This document shows positions 7,130-14,891 of a stretch of 64,000 bases of DNA, one piece after another. Under the pieces are notes generated by a model. It saw only the letters and a list, made by a program, of their open reading frames with translations, was not told where the DNA came from and made no database searches. A program made the position numbers and the translations under genes. How positions within the stretch are numbered: the first letter of the stretch is position 1; the number at the start of each line of letters is the position of its first letter. Origin of the DNA: JAGVPT01 sp049578505 (GTDB lineage Bacteria; Bacteroidota; Ignavibacteria; UBA10030; UBA8401); the NCBI GenBank assembly GCA_049578505.1, contig JBAUMC010000039.1:1-64000 (forward strand), written 5' to 3'.

Positions 7130-7780
7130 ATGCGGAATCCATTTGCAATTTTATTATCGAAGAATATTTTCGAACGAATAGAGCTAGAACCGACATGGGG
7201 AACTCCGTTTTTGATCGTTGTTGGGGGGACGAGTTTATTAGCATGGTTGAAGAGTTGTTGGAGAGGCACCTCTTTCGTCGCTGATTTCAGCCTTCTTGGC
7301 GGTGCATTCATTTCAATGTCAATCGCCCTTTTGGCGATCTGGTCAATGATCGCACTCCTGCTGTATTTCACTGCAATGCTTTTTAATCCTCAAAAAAAAA
7401 TTAAATACAGAAGTATGCTGTCTCTCGTCTCCATTTGCGGAATTATCTTTTTAATCGGCGAATTGCTAAATTTTATTCTGGTACGACTTCAGATAATAAA
7501 AATGAGCTCTTTTATCTTGCCCAATCGATTTCCGATTGGCCTTGACCTATTCTTGGTCGGCCGGCAACCAAGTCTTCCCCTCGCAATTTTCCTCCATAGC
7601 ATTAATCCTATAATCATTTGGTACTTTGCGACGTTATCGCTCGGTCTTTGCAGTGTAACAGGGATGAGCAAAAATAGCGCACGGTTTACAGCGGTGTCGC
7701 TTTGGGCGATCGGAGTTGGCTCTCTGGCACTCATTGCTTCCATTCTGGGCGGAACGACTATCGGCATTAGGGTAGGATGA
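7130..7780 (+). CDS. Yip1-like multi-pass membrane protein
   Basis: 216 aa with about five hydrophobic segments. The N-terminal NPFAILLSKNIFERIELEPTW followed by a membrane segment matches the amphipathic entry of bacterial Yip1/YIP1-domain proteins. The ATG at 7130 has GAGGGGGATC upstream. Bacterial Yip1 proteins have no firmly known role; in gene clusters for exported peptides they may serve as membrane scaffold or self-protection factors. It lies between the secreted protein gene and the MauE-like gene, which starts only five bases after its stop. Confidence 0.75.
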   Translation: MRNPFAILLSKNIFERIELEPTWGTPFLIVVGGTSLLAWLKSCWRGTSFVADFSLLGGAFISMSIALLAIWSMIALLLYFTAMLFNPQKKIKYRSMLSLVSICGIIFLIGELLNFILVRLQIIKMSSFILPNRFPIGLDLFLVGRQPSLPLAIFLHSINPIIIWYFATLSLGLCSVTGMSKNSARFTAVSLWAIGVGSLALIASILGGTTIGIRVG

Positions 7781-7784
7781 ACTT

Positions 7785-8255
7785 TTGAATATACGTAGAT
7801 ATAATTTTTTTCTTTTGTTGCTCCGTGTGGTCCTGGGCAGTATGATGGTCTTTGCGGGAACAGCTAAATTATTCGACCTGCGATCTTTTTTGACCACAGT
7901 GCAACGGCTTGACCTCGTTCCTTTATGGATGATTCTGCCAGCGGTGATATTGGTTGTTCAGAGCGAGATATGGCTGGGCTTGGCTTTGGTCGTGGGCTTT
8001 CGGACGAATATAATAGCCGGTATTCTTAGCGCGCTCATATCGTTATTTATTATCGTGATTGCGGTTGCGCTTATTAGAGGGACGACCGGTGATTGCGGGT
8101 GCTTTGGATCGCTCGATTCTGAGCGATTAGGAGTTGGTATCATCATCCGCGATATACTCATACTGATCGCCTGCCTTTGGCTCTCATTTCAAAAGGAGTC
8201 AAACGATTCTGCCGGCCAAAAATCTGGAGAGGGTAAAGCTGTCGATTACTCTTGA
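7785..8255 (+). CDS. MauE/DoxX-like redox-associated membrane protein
   Basis: 156 aa from a TTG start at 7785, preceded by AGGATGA that overlaps the Yip1-like stop. There are four hydrophobic segments. A loop between the third and fourth reads GTTGDCGCFGSLDSERLG, the conserved CxC loop of MauE-type proteins. MauE proteins help form disulfides in exported partners, originally the methylamine dehydrogenase small subunit, often together with a thioredoxin-like protein. Here the thioredoxin-like partner is the first gene of the cluster (4994) and the Cys-rich peptide lies between them. No mau genes are nearby. Confidence 0.85.
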   Translation: MNIRRYNFFLLLLRVVLGSMMVFAGTAKLFDLRSFLTTVQRLDLVPLWMILPAVILVVQSEIWLGLALVVGFRTNIIAGILSALISLFIIVIAVALIRGTTGDCGCFGSLDSERLGVGIIIRDILILIACLWLSFQKESNDSAGQKSGEGKAVDYS

Positions 8256-8584
8256 AAGCGAAATTTTTTCGGATGTTGAAGGTCTGTATTTTGTTCGTGG
8301 AGAAATCACTTGATGGGGTGCGTTGTTCTGTAATTCAAGTCCGGAATCGGTCGATGCAATTCGGCAACAGGGGAGTCAGCCCTTCGGACTATTCGGTGGT
8401 CTGTGAATTTTTCGCTCCCGCGCCAGCAGGCACCCATTATACAGAAGAAAGCACAATACTGGGTCCCCCTTTAAGCGGGAATGACAGATTGAGCAGGTGC
8501 GGCTTATTCTTAAAACTTGTTTTTTCACCTCGAATCAACTATCATCTGACACAACTATTTTAATCCGACAAATAATAAACCTCG
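8256..8584. other. Gap between peptide cluster and moeA, with a decayed palindromic repeat end
   Basis: No gene is convincing. A 103-codon open frame (8252-8563) has no recognisable protein features. At 8474-8502 the sequence matches the right end of the repeat family seen at 11017, 46250, 58192 and 62101 (GCGGGAATGACAGATTGAGC), but the left end is not recognisable. Confidence 0.5.
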
Positions 8585-9808
8585 ATGCTCACATTTGAAG
8601 AAGCGTTAGAAAGGATACTGAAACATGTGCGGCGGTTGCTGCCGGTGAAGCTTCCCATCGCCAAGTCGCTTGGGCTCGTTCTTGCCGAAGAGATTAGATC
8701 GAAGGGGCCGATCCCGCTTTTTGATTCCTCTTCCGTCGATGGATTTGCCGTCCGTGTGCAGGATATTAGAGGTGCATCGGAAGGCCATCCTGTTTGCCTG
8801 GCTCTGCAGTCAACGGTTTCCGCGGGATTTGGCCGGACTCAGTCACTGAAACCGCTCCATGCAATAAAAATAATGACCGGCGCACTTCTTCCCAAAAAAG
8901 CCGATGCCGTTGTGATGAAGGAATTTGTTCAGGCAAAAGGGGATGCCGTAGCGTTTAGTTCGGGAACAAAAGAAGGAGCCAGTCTCCGGCGGCGCGGAGA
9001 AGAATTCCGAAAGGGGGAGATTGTTTTTCCCAAGGGGACACTAGTGACTCCCCCCGTTGTCGGGATGTGCGCTACTCTCGGACTTACATCGGTAAAAGTT
9101 TATCGCAAGCCTCGGATTGCCCTCGTCGTCACCGGAAATGAGCTTCGATCCCCCTCGTCAAAATTACGTCAAGGACAGATTCGCGACTCGAACTCGTATG
9201 CTCTCGCCGCTGCACTGGAAGCAGCCGGTATCTCCCCATTCCTTAAACTTCAAGCGCACGACGACAAGAAACAAATCTCGAGCGCTTTTTCCCGAGCTTT
9301 AAAGAAAGCCGATGTAGTTGTTTCAGCGGGAGGGGTTTCTGTCGGGGATTTTGATTACGTCAAACAAGTTCTTAACGACCTCCGGGTGAAAACGATTTTC
9401 TGGAGAATCGCCATGAAACCGGGAAAGCCGAATTTTTTCGGGACGAGAGGAAAAAAACTTGTTTTCGCGCTTCCGGGTAACCCTGTCTCTGCGATGGTTT
9501 CTCTTGAAACGCTGGTGATGCCAGCTCTCCGTAAAATGATGGGAATTCCGTTTTCTGAAGAATTGATTCGTCAGGCTGTGATCGAGTGTGATATAAAAAG
9601 GACCGGAGGGCGAATCGAGTTCATTCGCGCCTTTGCCTCGCGATCAACAGACGGATGGTTGAACGTGAGACCCGCTATTGGTCAGGGGTCTCATATGGTG
9701 GGGGGACTTGCCCAAGCAAACTGTCTTATCATTGTTCCAAAAGAGATCGAGACAATTCGAAAAGGGGATACAGTTTCAATTCGATATCTTTCATGGAATC
9801 GATTCTGA
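8585..9808 (+). CDS. moeA: Molybdopterin molybdenumtransferase MoeA
   Basis: 407 aa, normal length. MoeA inserts molybdate into adenylated molybdopterin, the last general step of Moco synthesis in the cytoplasm. Visible motifs are SSVDGFAVR in the N-terminal part, KIMTGALLPKKADAVVMKE, VVSAGGVSVGDFDYV in the MogA-like domain III, ALPGNPVSAMVS, and a C-terminal beta domain. The partner MoaCB is at 3062, 4.6 kb upstream across an accessory island. The ATG at 8585 is the first in the frame. Confidence 0.96.
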   Translation: MLTFEEALERILKHVRRLLPVKLPIAKSLGLVLAEEIRSKGPIPLFDSSSVDGFAVRVQDIRGASEGHPVCLALQSTVSAGFGRTQSLKPLHAIKIMTGALLPKKADAVVMKEFVQAKGDAVAFSSGTKEGASLRRRGEEFRKGEIVFPKGTLVTPPVVGMCATLGLTSVKVYRKPRIALVVTGNELRSPSSKLRQGQIRDSNSYALAAALEAAGISPFLKLQAHDDKKQISSAFSRALKKADVVVSAGGVSVGDFDYVKQVLNDLRVKTIFWRIAMKPGKPNFFGTRGKKLVFALPGNPVSAMVSLETLVMPALRKMMGIPFSEELIRQAVIECDIKRTGGRIEFIRAFASRSTDGWLNVRPAIGQGSHMVGGLAQANCLIIVPKEIETIRKGDTVSIRYLSWNRF

Positions 9809-10053
9809 CTCCTATCCGGTTTCCCGAGGCCTTTTCTTCCTTTCCTTCAGTTGTCCCCAAGCTTGACCGCTACTCTCATTAATGAGAAAATCCCCGTTTT
9901 TTTTTGATTTCTGTAAAAAAAGATACAGCGTTGGTACTTTCAACACTTCACAAAGCATTAAAACAAATTGCTTTACAGGTAATTGTCGGTAGATCTTGGT
10001 GGCATAATAGTTGAATAAGAATTGTACCATGCGGTGTCATTCGCAGGTTTTTT

Positions 10054-10503
10054 ATGCTAACGCCGAATACATTCTTACTAAAAGGGTCAATGAAGCGCGT
10101 CGGGAAGAAAACGATTTTTGAGGATAAAAAGAACATTCTTCTTCATTCTGCAGATAAGGACTTAATGAAAAGTCTTTCGATTCTCCTGCAGGATCAGTAT
10201 GGAATTGTCGAGACAGAAACGGTGGAACAACTGGCGCTTCAGCGAAACAACAAATGCATCTCCATCCTTGTAGTCGACCTCGAACGTTCGATCCCCGCGT
10301 TGCTCGCGGAATTCGAACAGCGACGGCTCGAAAACCCACACACACCTATTATAGTCCTCTATGCTTTCCGTCAAGGGCAGCCGGAATGGGAAAAGAAAAT
10401 TCGGCAGCTCGCTAACCAAGTTTTCTATAAGCCTGTTCAGATTGAGCAAATCCTAGAGGCAATTTCTGCTGAAGAGAGAGTGCATAAACAGCTGGAAGAA
10501 TAG
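10054..10503 (+). CDS. Receiver-like domain protein, degenerate
   Basis: 149 aa from the ATG at 10054; an internal ATG at 10090 with AAAGGG upstream is an equally good start. The pattern of strands and helices fits a CheY-type receiver: KNILLHSADKDLMKSLSILLQ, ISILVVDLERS with the likely phospho-aspartate, TPIIVLYAF, then NQVFYKPVQIEQIL with the lysine-proline pair. The acidic pair after the first strand is changed (SADKD instead of DDD), so phosphorylation may be lost or weak. There is no output domain. The gene stands alone. Confidence 0.65.
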   Translation: MLTPNTFLLKGSMKRVGKKTIFEDKKNILLHSADKDLMKSLSILLQDQYGIVETETVEQLALQRNNKCISILVVDLERSIPALLAEFEQRRLENPHTPIIVLYAFRQGQPEWEKKIRQLANQVFYKPVQIEQILEAISAEERVHKQLEE

Positions 10504-10648
10504 GGGAGCTATTTCCTTTCTGATCTCTGTGTATCCTCTAAGCCCTGTATGTCGAAAAAGAGAGAAAATCGTCCTCTTCTTTGAAGTAAAATCCGTCACC
10601 TATCACATACGATAAGCGTCCTATATTTACCCACCCCCACTTTTCTAT

Positions 10649-10924
10649 TTGCCGTCTAAAGCGTCAGCCAATGCACAGGCGGATCAAAATTATCCTAATC
10701 CGTTCAATCCAACAACCAGTATTCGAATTACGATAGGTAATCCGCAATTTGTGTCGGTCAAGGTTTATGATATGTTGGGCAGAGAAGTTTCGACCCTGAT
10801 CAACGAGAAATTGAATACGGCAATCACACCGTGCCATGGAACGCACCAGAGTTCTCGAGCGGTGTGTACTTCTACAGGTTGAAGTCCGGAAATTTTGTTA
10901 AAAAAAATGGTCTTAATGAAATAG
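10649..10924 (+). pseudogene. Remnant of a T9SS type A C-terminal sorting domain, two frameshifts
   Basis: Frame 2 reads NYPNPFNPTTSIRITI and KVYDMLGREVSTL, the typical start of a type IX secretion sorting domain. Near 10818 the frame breaks; the next phase continues with VPWNAPEFSSGVYFYRL. A second shift in the run of eight A's near 10905 leads to the usual ending MVLMK and TAG at 10922-10924. Restoring one G near 10818 and removing one A would give an intact domain of about 85 residues. No passenger protein is visible upstream, so this is a decayed tail of a lost secreted protein. It shows that the lineage has or had a T9SS. Confidence 0.85.
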
Positions 10925-10951
10925 AGAAAATTCCTGCTCATACTAGTGCGC

Positions 10952-10983
10952 AAAATCCCGCTCCTGAAGGCGGGATTTTTTTT
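10952..10983. terminator. Strong intrinsic terminator
   Basis: AAAATCCCGC (10952-10961) and GCGGGATTTT (10970-10979) are perfectly complementary around an 8-base loop and run into eight T's. The A-run on the left arm means it can work in both directions. Confidence 0.9.
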
Positions 10984-11016
10984 AGACCGACCACACGGTT
11001 AAATGCCGATAATACC

Positions 11017-11257
11017 ATGCATGAGCGCTGGCTCAATTTGAGAAAAAAAATGTCATGCCCACGGAAGTGGGCATCCATTATGCGGTAAAATACAGATGTT
11101 TGGATTCTGGCCGAGTCGTCTATCTACGATTCTACCAATCGTAGATTCGTGGAACGACCCTACGGGTCGATAGACCCGTTGGGAGTCTTCGACCCGCTTT
11201 TCCCAAAGGGATGCCTTTGGCACGCGGGAACGACAAATTGAGCCAGCGCTCATGCAT
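11017..11257. repeat. MITE-like palindromic element, long copy with 24-bp perfect terminal inverted repeats
   Basis: Bases 11017-11040 and 11234-11257 are exact reverse complements over 24 bases. Inside are nested hairpins: ATGCCCAC/GTGGGCAT, TCTACGATT/AATCGTAGA, and a GACCC/GGGTC group. The right part reads GGGAACGACAAATTGAGCC, as in the other copies. No coding frame is visible. It ends nine bases before the promoter of the next gene. Confidence 0.8.
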
Positions 11258-11265
11258 GAAACGGA

Positions 11266-11294
11266 TTGACTTCGCCCGAACAAGTTGGTATCTT
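11266..11294 (+). promoter_or_regulatory. Sigma70-type promoter
   Basis: TTGACT (11266-11271), 17 bases, TATCTT (11289-11294), 29 bases before the ATG at 11324. Confidence 0.65.
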
Positions 11295-11323
11295 TTTCGT
11301 AATTCTCTACCCGAGGATACGCA

Positions 11324-11719
11324 ATGAAGATTACCAGTTCGATGTTCCTCATTGTCATTTTGGCCGCAGCCGCGGCTGCACAAGAACTTAAAAGCTCACA
11401 ATCAGCCGATACGCTCGTTCCGAAAAGCTTGGTTTTTTCCAGCCCCAAAAATTCTCTCGGTAATCTGTCATTCCTTCCCCCTTTAAGGCTCGCCGACCTT
11501 GCGGTGACGCGCGAATTTCCCGTCAGTTCCTTTGGCTATGCGCTGTTGTCGGAACCTCCCGTCCCCGGGGAGCGCGCGGATTTTTCCTGGGAGATGAGTT
11601 TTAGGCCGAAAAAAGATGACCCTATTGAAGTGCTCCGAATGATGTTAGGCGCCGTCGAAGCCGGTGGAGCAGCCTACATCGCATACCGTCACATATCAAA
11701 ATATGGTTTCCTGAAATAA
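11324..11719 (+). CDS. Small secreted protein of unknown function
   Basis: 131 aa. The first 19 residues form a clear signal peptide ending in an alanine run before QELKSS. The mature part is proline-rich with a DFSWEMSFRPKKDDPIEVLR stretch, then a glycine/alanine-rich hydrophobic segment (about residues 107-121) that might insert in a membrane. No family was recognised. It has its own promoter and is followed by a convergent operon, so it is monocistronic. Confidence 0.7.
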   Translation: MKITSSMFLIVILAAAAAAQELKSSQSADTLVPKSLVFSSPKNSLGNLSFLPPLRLADLAVTREFPVSSFGYALLSEPPVPGERADFSWEMSFRPKKDDPIEVLRMMLGAVEAGGAAYIAYRHISKYGFLK

Positions 11720-11793
11720 CTTGGGATTTGTTGGATTGGTATCATCAGCGAATATCCGGCGCTCTCAACGGGATATTTTTATTGCGGACTTTT

Positions 11794-13332
11794 TTAGAAC
11801 GGAAATTCCTGCGGCGTTGATACTGGCGAAGGGAGATTCGCTTCCTCTCGCTTCTTCGCAATGCCGTGAACGGTGTTCGATTTGACAAAAATTGCCTTTC
11901 GAGGCGCAGCCGGACATGCATGCTCACATGCGCCGCAGCCGATACAATACTGGTTGTCTACTTCGGGAATGCGGAGGTTACCGTACGGCACCATCCTCAC
12001 CGCTTTCGTCGGGCAATGCTCGGAACAGGCGCCGCAATCGGTCTTCTTCGTTTCGACGATGCAATCTTCTTTTGCAAAATGCGTTTTGCCGATCTGAAGT
12101 AATTTCTTTTCCTCGACGAGAATCGATTGAATTGCTCCGGTCGGACATACCTGTCCGCAAAGTGTGCAATCGAAATTGCAGTAATTAACAGAATAATCCA
12201 TTCGCGGCTGCATCAGGCCGGCGAGTCCGAATTCGAGAAACGACGGCTGCAGAACATGGGTTGGACAGGTGCTCACGCAGAGATGACAGGCTGTGCAGCG
12301 ATTCGTGAATCGGTGTATGCTTCTCGCACCAGGAGCGACCACCGGCGTTCTTTGTGATTCTTCATACGTCGGGTTCTCCGAAAGCGCTTGTTCGTTCATC
12401 CCAACTAGCATCAACATTCCGGATGATGCAGCGGCTAGAACCCCTCTTCGTCCGGCGTCAACTGGAGGTCGCAAATCTCCCTTGTTTTTCCTGTGTGCGT
12501 ATTTCATACCAAGCGTCGGGCATGAGCTGATGCAATCGAAGCAGCCGACACACGCTGCAAAATCAATCTGCCGTTTTGTGCTGTCGATGCACCGTGCACG
12601 GCAAACGCGTTCGCATAATCCGCAATCGATACATTGGTCATTTTGGATTGTTATGTGAAATATCGAAAAACGGGAAACGAGGCTCAGTACCCCGCCGACG
12701 GGACACAACGTGTTGCAGAAAAATCGCCCATGGTAATACGAAAGCCAAAACAGGCCAACAAGAAAAATAATTGTTGCTGCGACGACAGAAAGGGCGAGTC
12801 CTTTGAGAGGAATTTCATAAAGGAAAAATACTTGTTGCTTCATTAGAACGAGGGCCGCAACATTGTTGAGAAGGACAACGAGCGGGCGGATAATGTTCGA
12901 GAGGATTCTGCCGAAGCTGCTGAAAGGCTCAAAGAAATTCAACATGAAAAGGCTTCCGCATAACGCCGCAGCAATCATGATGAAAGAAATTCCGTAATGA
13001 AGAAGGTAGTGTGGCTTGATATACGGAAACTTTCGGTGTTTGAAATTTCTTTTCGCGGTCCAGATGAATACATCTTGAAGCGTGCCCAATGGGCAAAGGT
13101 GGGAGCAATAAACTCTTCCGACCAACAACGTTGCCGCCAACACAACGGCCAGTCCGGAGAGAGCGAGCCCCGATACGCTGAGCGCATGAATGATTGCCGG
13201 ACCTGCCTGCAACGCAAGCATTGAAGATATGAAGAGCGGCGGCACGAGGTTGGCGAAATCCATGAAGAATATCGTCGTGAGAAGCAATGACAGCGTGGCG
13301 ATACCCCAACGGATAATCCTGAGAGAGCGCAC
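11794..13332 (-). CDS. NapH/CcoG-like membrane polyferredoxin with multiple 4Fe-4S clusters
   Basis: 512 aa from a GTG start. The N-terminal half has about five to six membrane segments with CSHLCPLGTLQD and CNTLCPVGGVL, the CxxxCP pairs known from NapH-type proteins. Then come soluble ferredoxin domains: CIDCGLCERVC, CVGCFDCISSC, CTACHLCVSTCPT, CTLCGQVCPTGA, CGACSEHCPTKA and CIGCGACEHACP. It should take electrons from or give them to the quinone pool and pass them along iron-sulfur clusters. It starts three bases after the DUF362 gene stop, so the two are translationally coupled. Exact partners are unknown. Confidence 0.9.
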   Translation of the reverse strand: MRSLRIIRWGIATLSLLLTTIFFMDFANLVPPLFISSMLALQAGPAIIHALSVSGLALSGLAVVLAATLLVGRVYCSHLCPLGTLQDVFIWTAKRNFKHRKFPYIKPHYLLHYGISFIMIAAALCGSLFMLNFFEPFSSFGRILSNIIRPLVVLLNNVAALVLMKQQVFFLYEIPLKGLALSVVAATIIFLVGLFWLSYYHGRFFCNTLCPVGGVLSLVSRFSIFHITIQNDQCIDCGLCERVCRARCIDSTKRQIDFAACVGCFDCISSCPTLGMKYAHRKNKGDLRPPVDAGRRGVLAAASSGMLMLVGMNEQALSENPTYEESQRTPVVAPGARSIHRFTNRCTACHLCVSTCPTHVLQPSFLEFGLAGLMQPRMDYSVNYCNFDCTLCGQVCPTGAIQSILVEEKKLLQIGKTHFAKEDCIVETKKTDCGACSEHCPTKAVRMVPYGNLRIPEVDNQYCIGCGACEHACPAAPRKAIFVKSNTVHGIAKKREEANLPSPVSTPQEFPF

Positions 13333-13335
13333 GGG

Positions 13336-14262
13336 TCAGAGGGAGATTCGTTTAATTTTCAATTGGTCGAGGTTTGCGCGCCCGACGTTTTGCTGTGCGG
13401 CGATCTGAATATAGCGGATTTCGGTCGGGTCAACGCCGAACAACTTCGAACCCGCAACATCGATTGAGACCATATCGGTCGATATCAATTGCGATTTCAT
13501 CGTTATAATATCCTCTTCTGAAACTCCGCGAGGGCCATTGCGCTTCATGACATAATAGGCGTCGAGGATATTCAGGTCCGGTTTTCGATACCCCGCGAAA
13601 TCGGCAATGCATTGGTGCAGGTCGTTGGCGTGCCATGCACGGCGGTCCCACACCGTTCCCATCAAATTCTTCATCGACATTGTAAGTCTGCCCGAGTCGT
13701 GGCTTTTCAGGATAGGGACGTTAATAAAAACGTCAGATTCGAGGATCAACTCGTGCACTTTTGCCGCTGTCAAATTCTTTGCTCCCGGTACCGTTACATC
13801 TTGAAAATAGCCTTCCGTGTTTCCGGGAGCCATTTTTCCGCCTGCGTCGGTTACTGCTGTGGCGATGCCGCTATTCTTATAGGTCCGCTGCCAGTTGTCG
13901 CAGGTGTTGTCGAAAACTACAACTTCTTTCGCCCCCGAGCTTATACAATCTTTGACGATTTGCGAAATCAATTTTGGGTTGGTATTAGCCCCCCGTTCAG
14001 GGGAGACGTCCCACCCAATGTTTGGCTTGACGACGACCTTTTGCCCTTTCTTGACGAACGATCTCATCCCGCCGAGTACTTCCATCCCTTTGATGAACAT
14101 CACATCCGGCTCGCCGCCCTTAACGGCGACAAGGTCAAAACTGCTGGTTGGCGTGCTTTCCCACATTTCATTTCCAAACAATTTGAGATTTCCAAACGCG
14201 GAGCTAACACCGGCAAGAGCTGAAATCCCCGCGGCGCGTTGAATAAATGATCTGCGATCCAT
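13336..14262 (-). CDS. DUF362-domain protein with Tat-type signal
   Basis: 308 aa. The N terminus DRRSFIQRAAGISALAG is a twin-arginine signal, implying folded export with a cofactor. The body matches DUF362 (VVVKPNIGWDVSPERGANTNP, VVVFDNTCDNW, VPILKSHDSGRLTMSMKNLMG), a family often fused to or paired with ferredoxin domains. It lies first in an operon with the polyferredoxin gene. The pair recurs in Bacteroidota, so I infer a periplasmic redox enzyme served by the polyferredoxin. The substrate is not known. Confidence 0.88.
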   Translation of the reverse strand: MDRRSFIQRAAGISALAGVSSAFGNLKLFGNEMWESTPTSSFDLVAVKGGEPDVMFIKGMEVLGGMRSFVKKGQKVVVKPNIGWDVSPERGANTNPKLISQIVKDCISSGAKEVVVFDNTCDNWQRTYKNSGIATAVTDAGGKMAPGNTEGYFQDVTVPGAKNLTAAKVHELILESDVFINVPILKSHDSGRLTMSMKNLMGTVWDRRAWHANDLHQCIADFAGYRKPDLNILDAYYVMKRNGPRGVSEEDIITMKSQLISTDMVSIDVAGSKLFGVDPTEIRYIQIAAQQNVGRANLDQLKIKRISL

Positions 14263-14891
14263 TGTTACCTCGATGACTGTTCATATTGATTTACAGAATT
14301 ACCCTTAAACAAGGGTGCAATTCTCTTGCCAGTTTTATCCCAATAAGTGCAAATAAACAAATGTAATTAACAAAGTCTTCATATTATATGCGGGAAATTC
14401 CCATTTGCGGAGTGAAGATGTCATGAATTTCGCATTGATGGGAAGAAACAACCCGTTTTGATTTATATTTGTTTGAGTGGTAGTTTGTGGGCCTTGGTTT
14501 TAGCATATTTTACCACGCCTCGATTTTCGCGACGTTGTCAAAATCTCTGATCGATCCAATCAGGAACAAAATCGCGTACCTTTCTTCGCTCCTTACAAAT
14601 TGCAGAATATTTTCCGAAACATTGATCACTCATTTATTTTGGCATCGTCATTGAAAACGGGGTGGATTATTTTGTTGAAGGACCGATCACTCGAATAATT
14701 TGTTGGGAATGATGCATTTTATTCCTATTTTTTGGGAAATAAACACTTTTCGAAGATCAGTTTTCGATGTGATTCGGAAAATGAGCTTAAACCGCCAAAA
14801 TAATCGATTCGACTGTTGAATTAGTTGGCACAATCCTTGCCGAATTTTTCAACATTTGGATTTATCCGCAAAGCAAAAGGTGCTCTTTAAT
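14263..14891. other. Divergent regulatory region before the electron-transfer locus
   Basis: No gene. It separates the minus-strand DUF362 operon from the plus-strand cytochromes. It contains an imperfect palindrome GAATTACCCTT...AAGGGTGCAATTC (14296-14322), two direct copies of GATCACTC (14624-14631 and 14685-14692) and a sigma54 promoter at 14825-14840. Confidence 0.6.
14825..14840 (+). promoter_or_regulatory. Sigma54 (-24/-12) promoter
   Basis: TTGGCAC, five bases AATCC, then TTGC: a full match to the -24 GG / -12 GC consensus with correct spacing. It lies 51 bases before the ATG of the 13-heme cytochrome gene at 14892. An NtrC-type activator is encoded at 60074. Confidence 0.82.

Larger units (their letters stand above)
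10504..11323. other. Region with T9SS pseudogene, terminator, palindromic repeat and promoter
   Basis: This 820-base stretch has no intact gene. It contains the decayed sorting domain (10649-10924), a strong terminator (10952-10983), the longest copy of the repeat family (11017-11257) and a promoter (11266-11294). The first 145 bases hold nothing recognised. Confidence 0.7.

Noticed and set aside
8252..8563. 103-codon open frame after the MauE-like gene
   Set aside because: It overlaps the previous stop, starts at a TTG, contains the decayed repeat end in its second half and shows no protein-like pattern.
13612..14223. 203-codon plus-strand frame opposite the DUF362 gene
   Set aside because: Antisense shadow; the minus strand carries the conserved family motifs.
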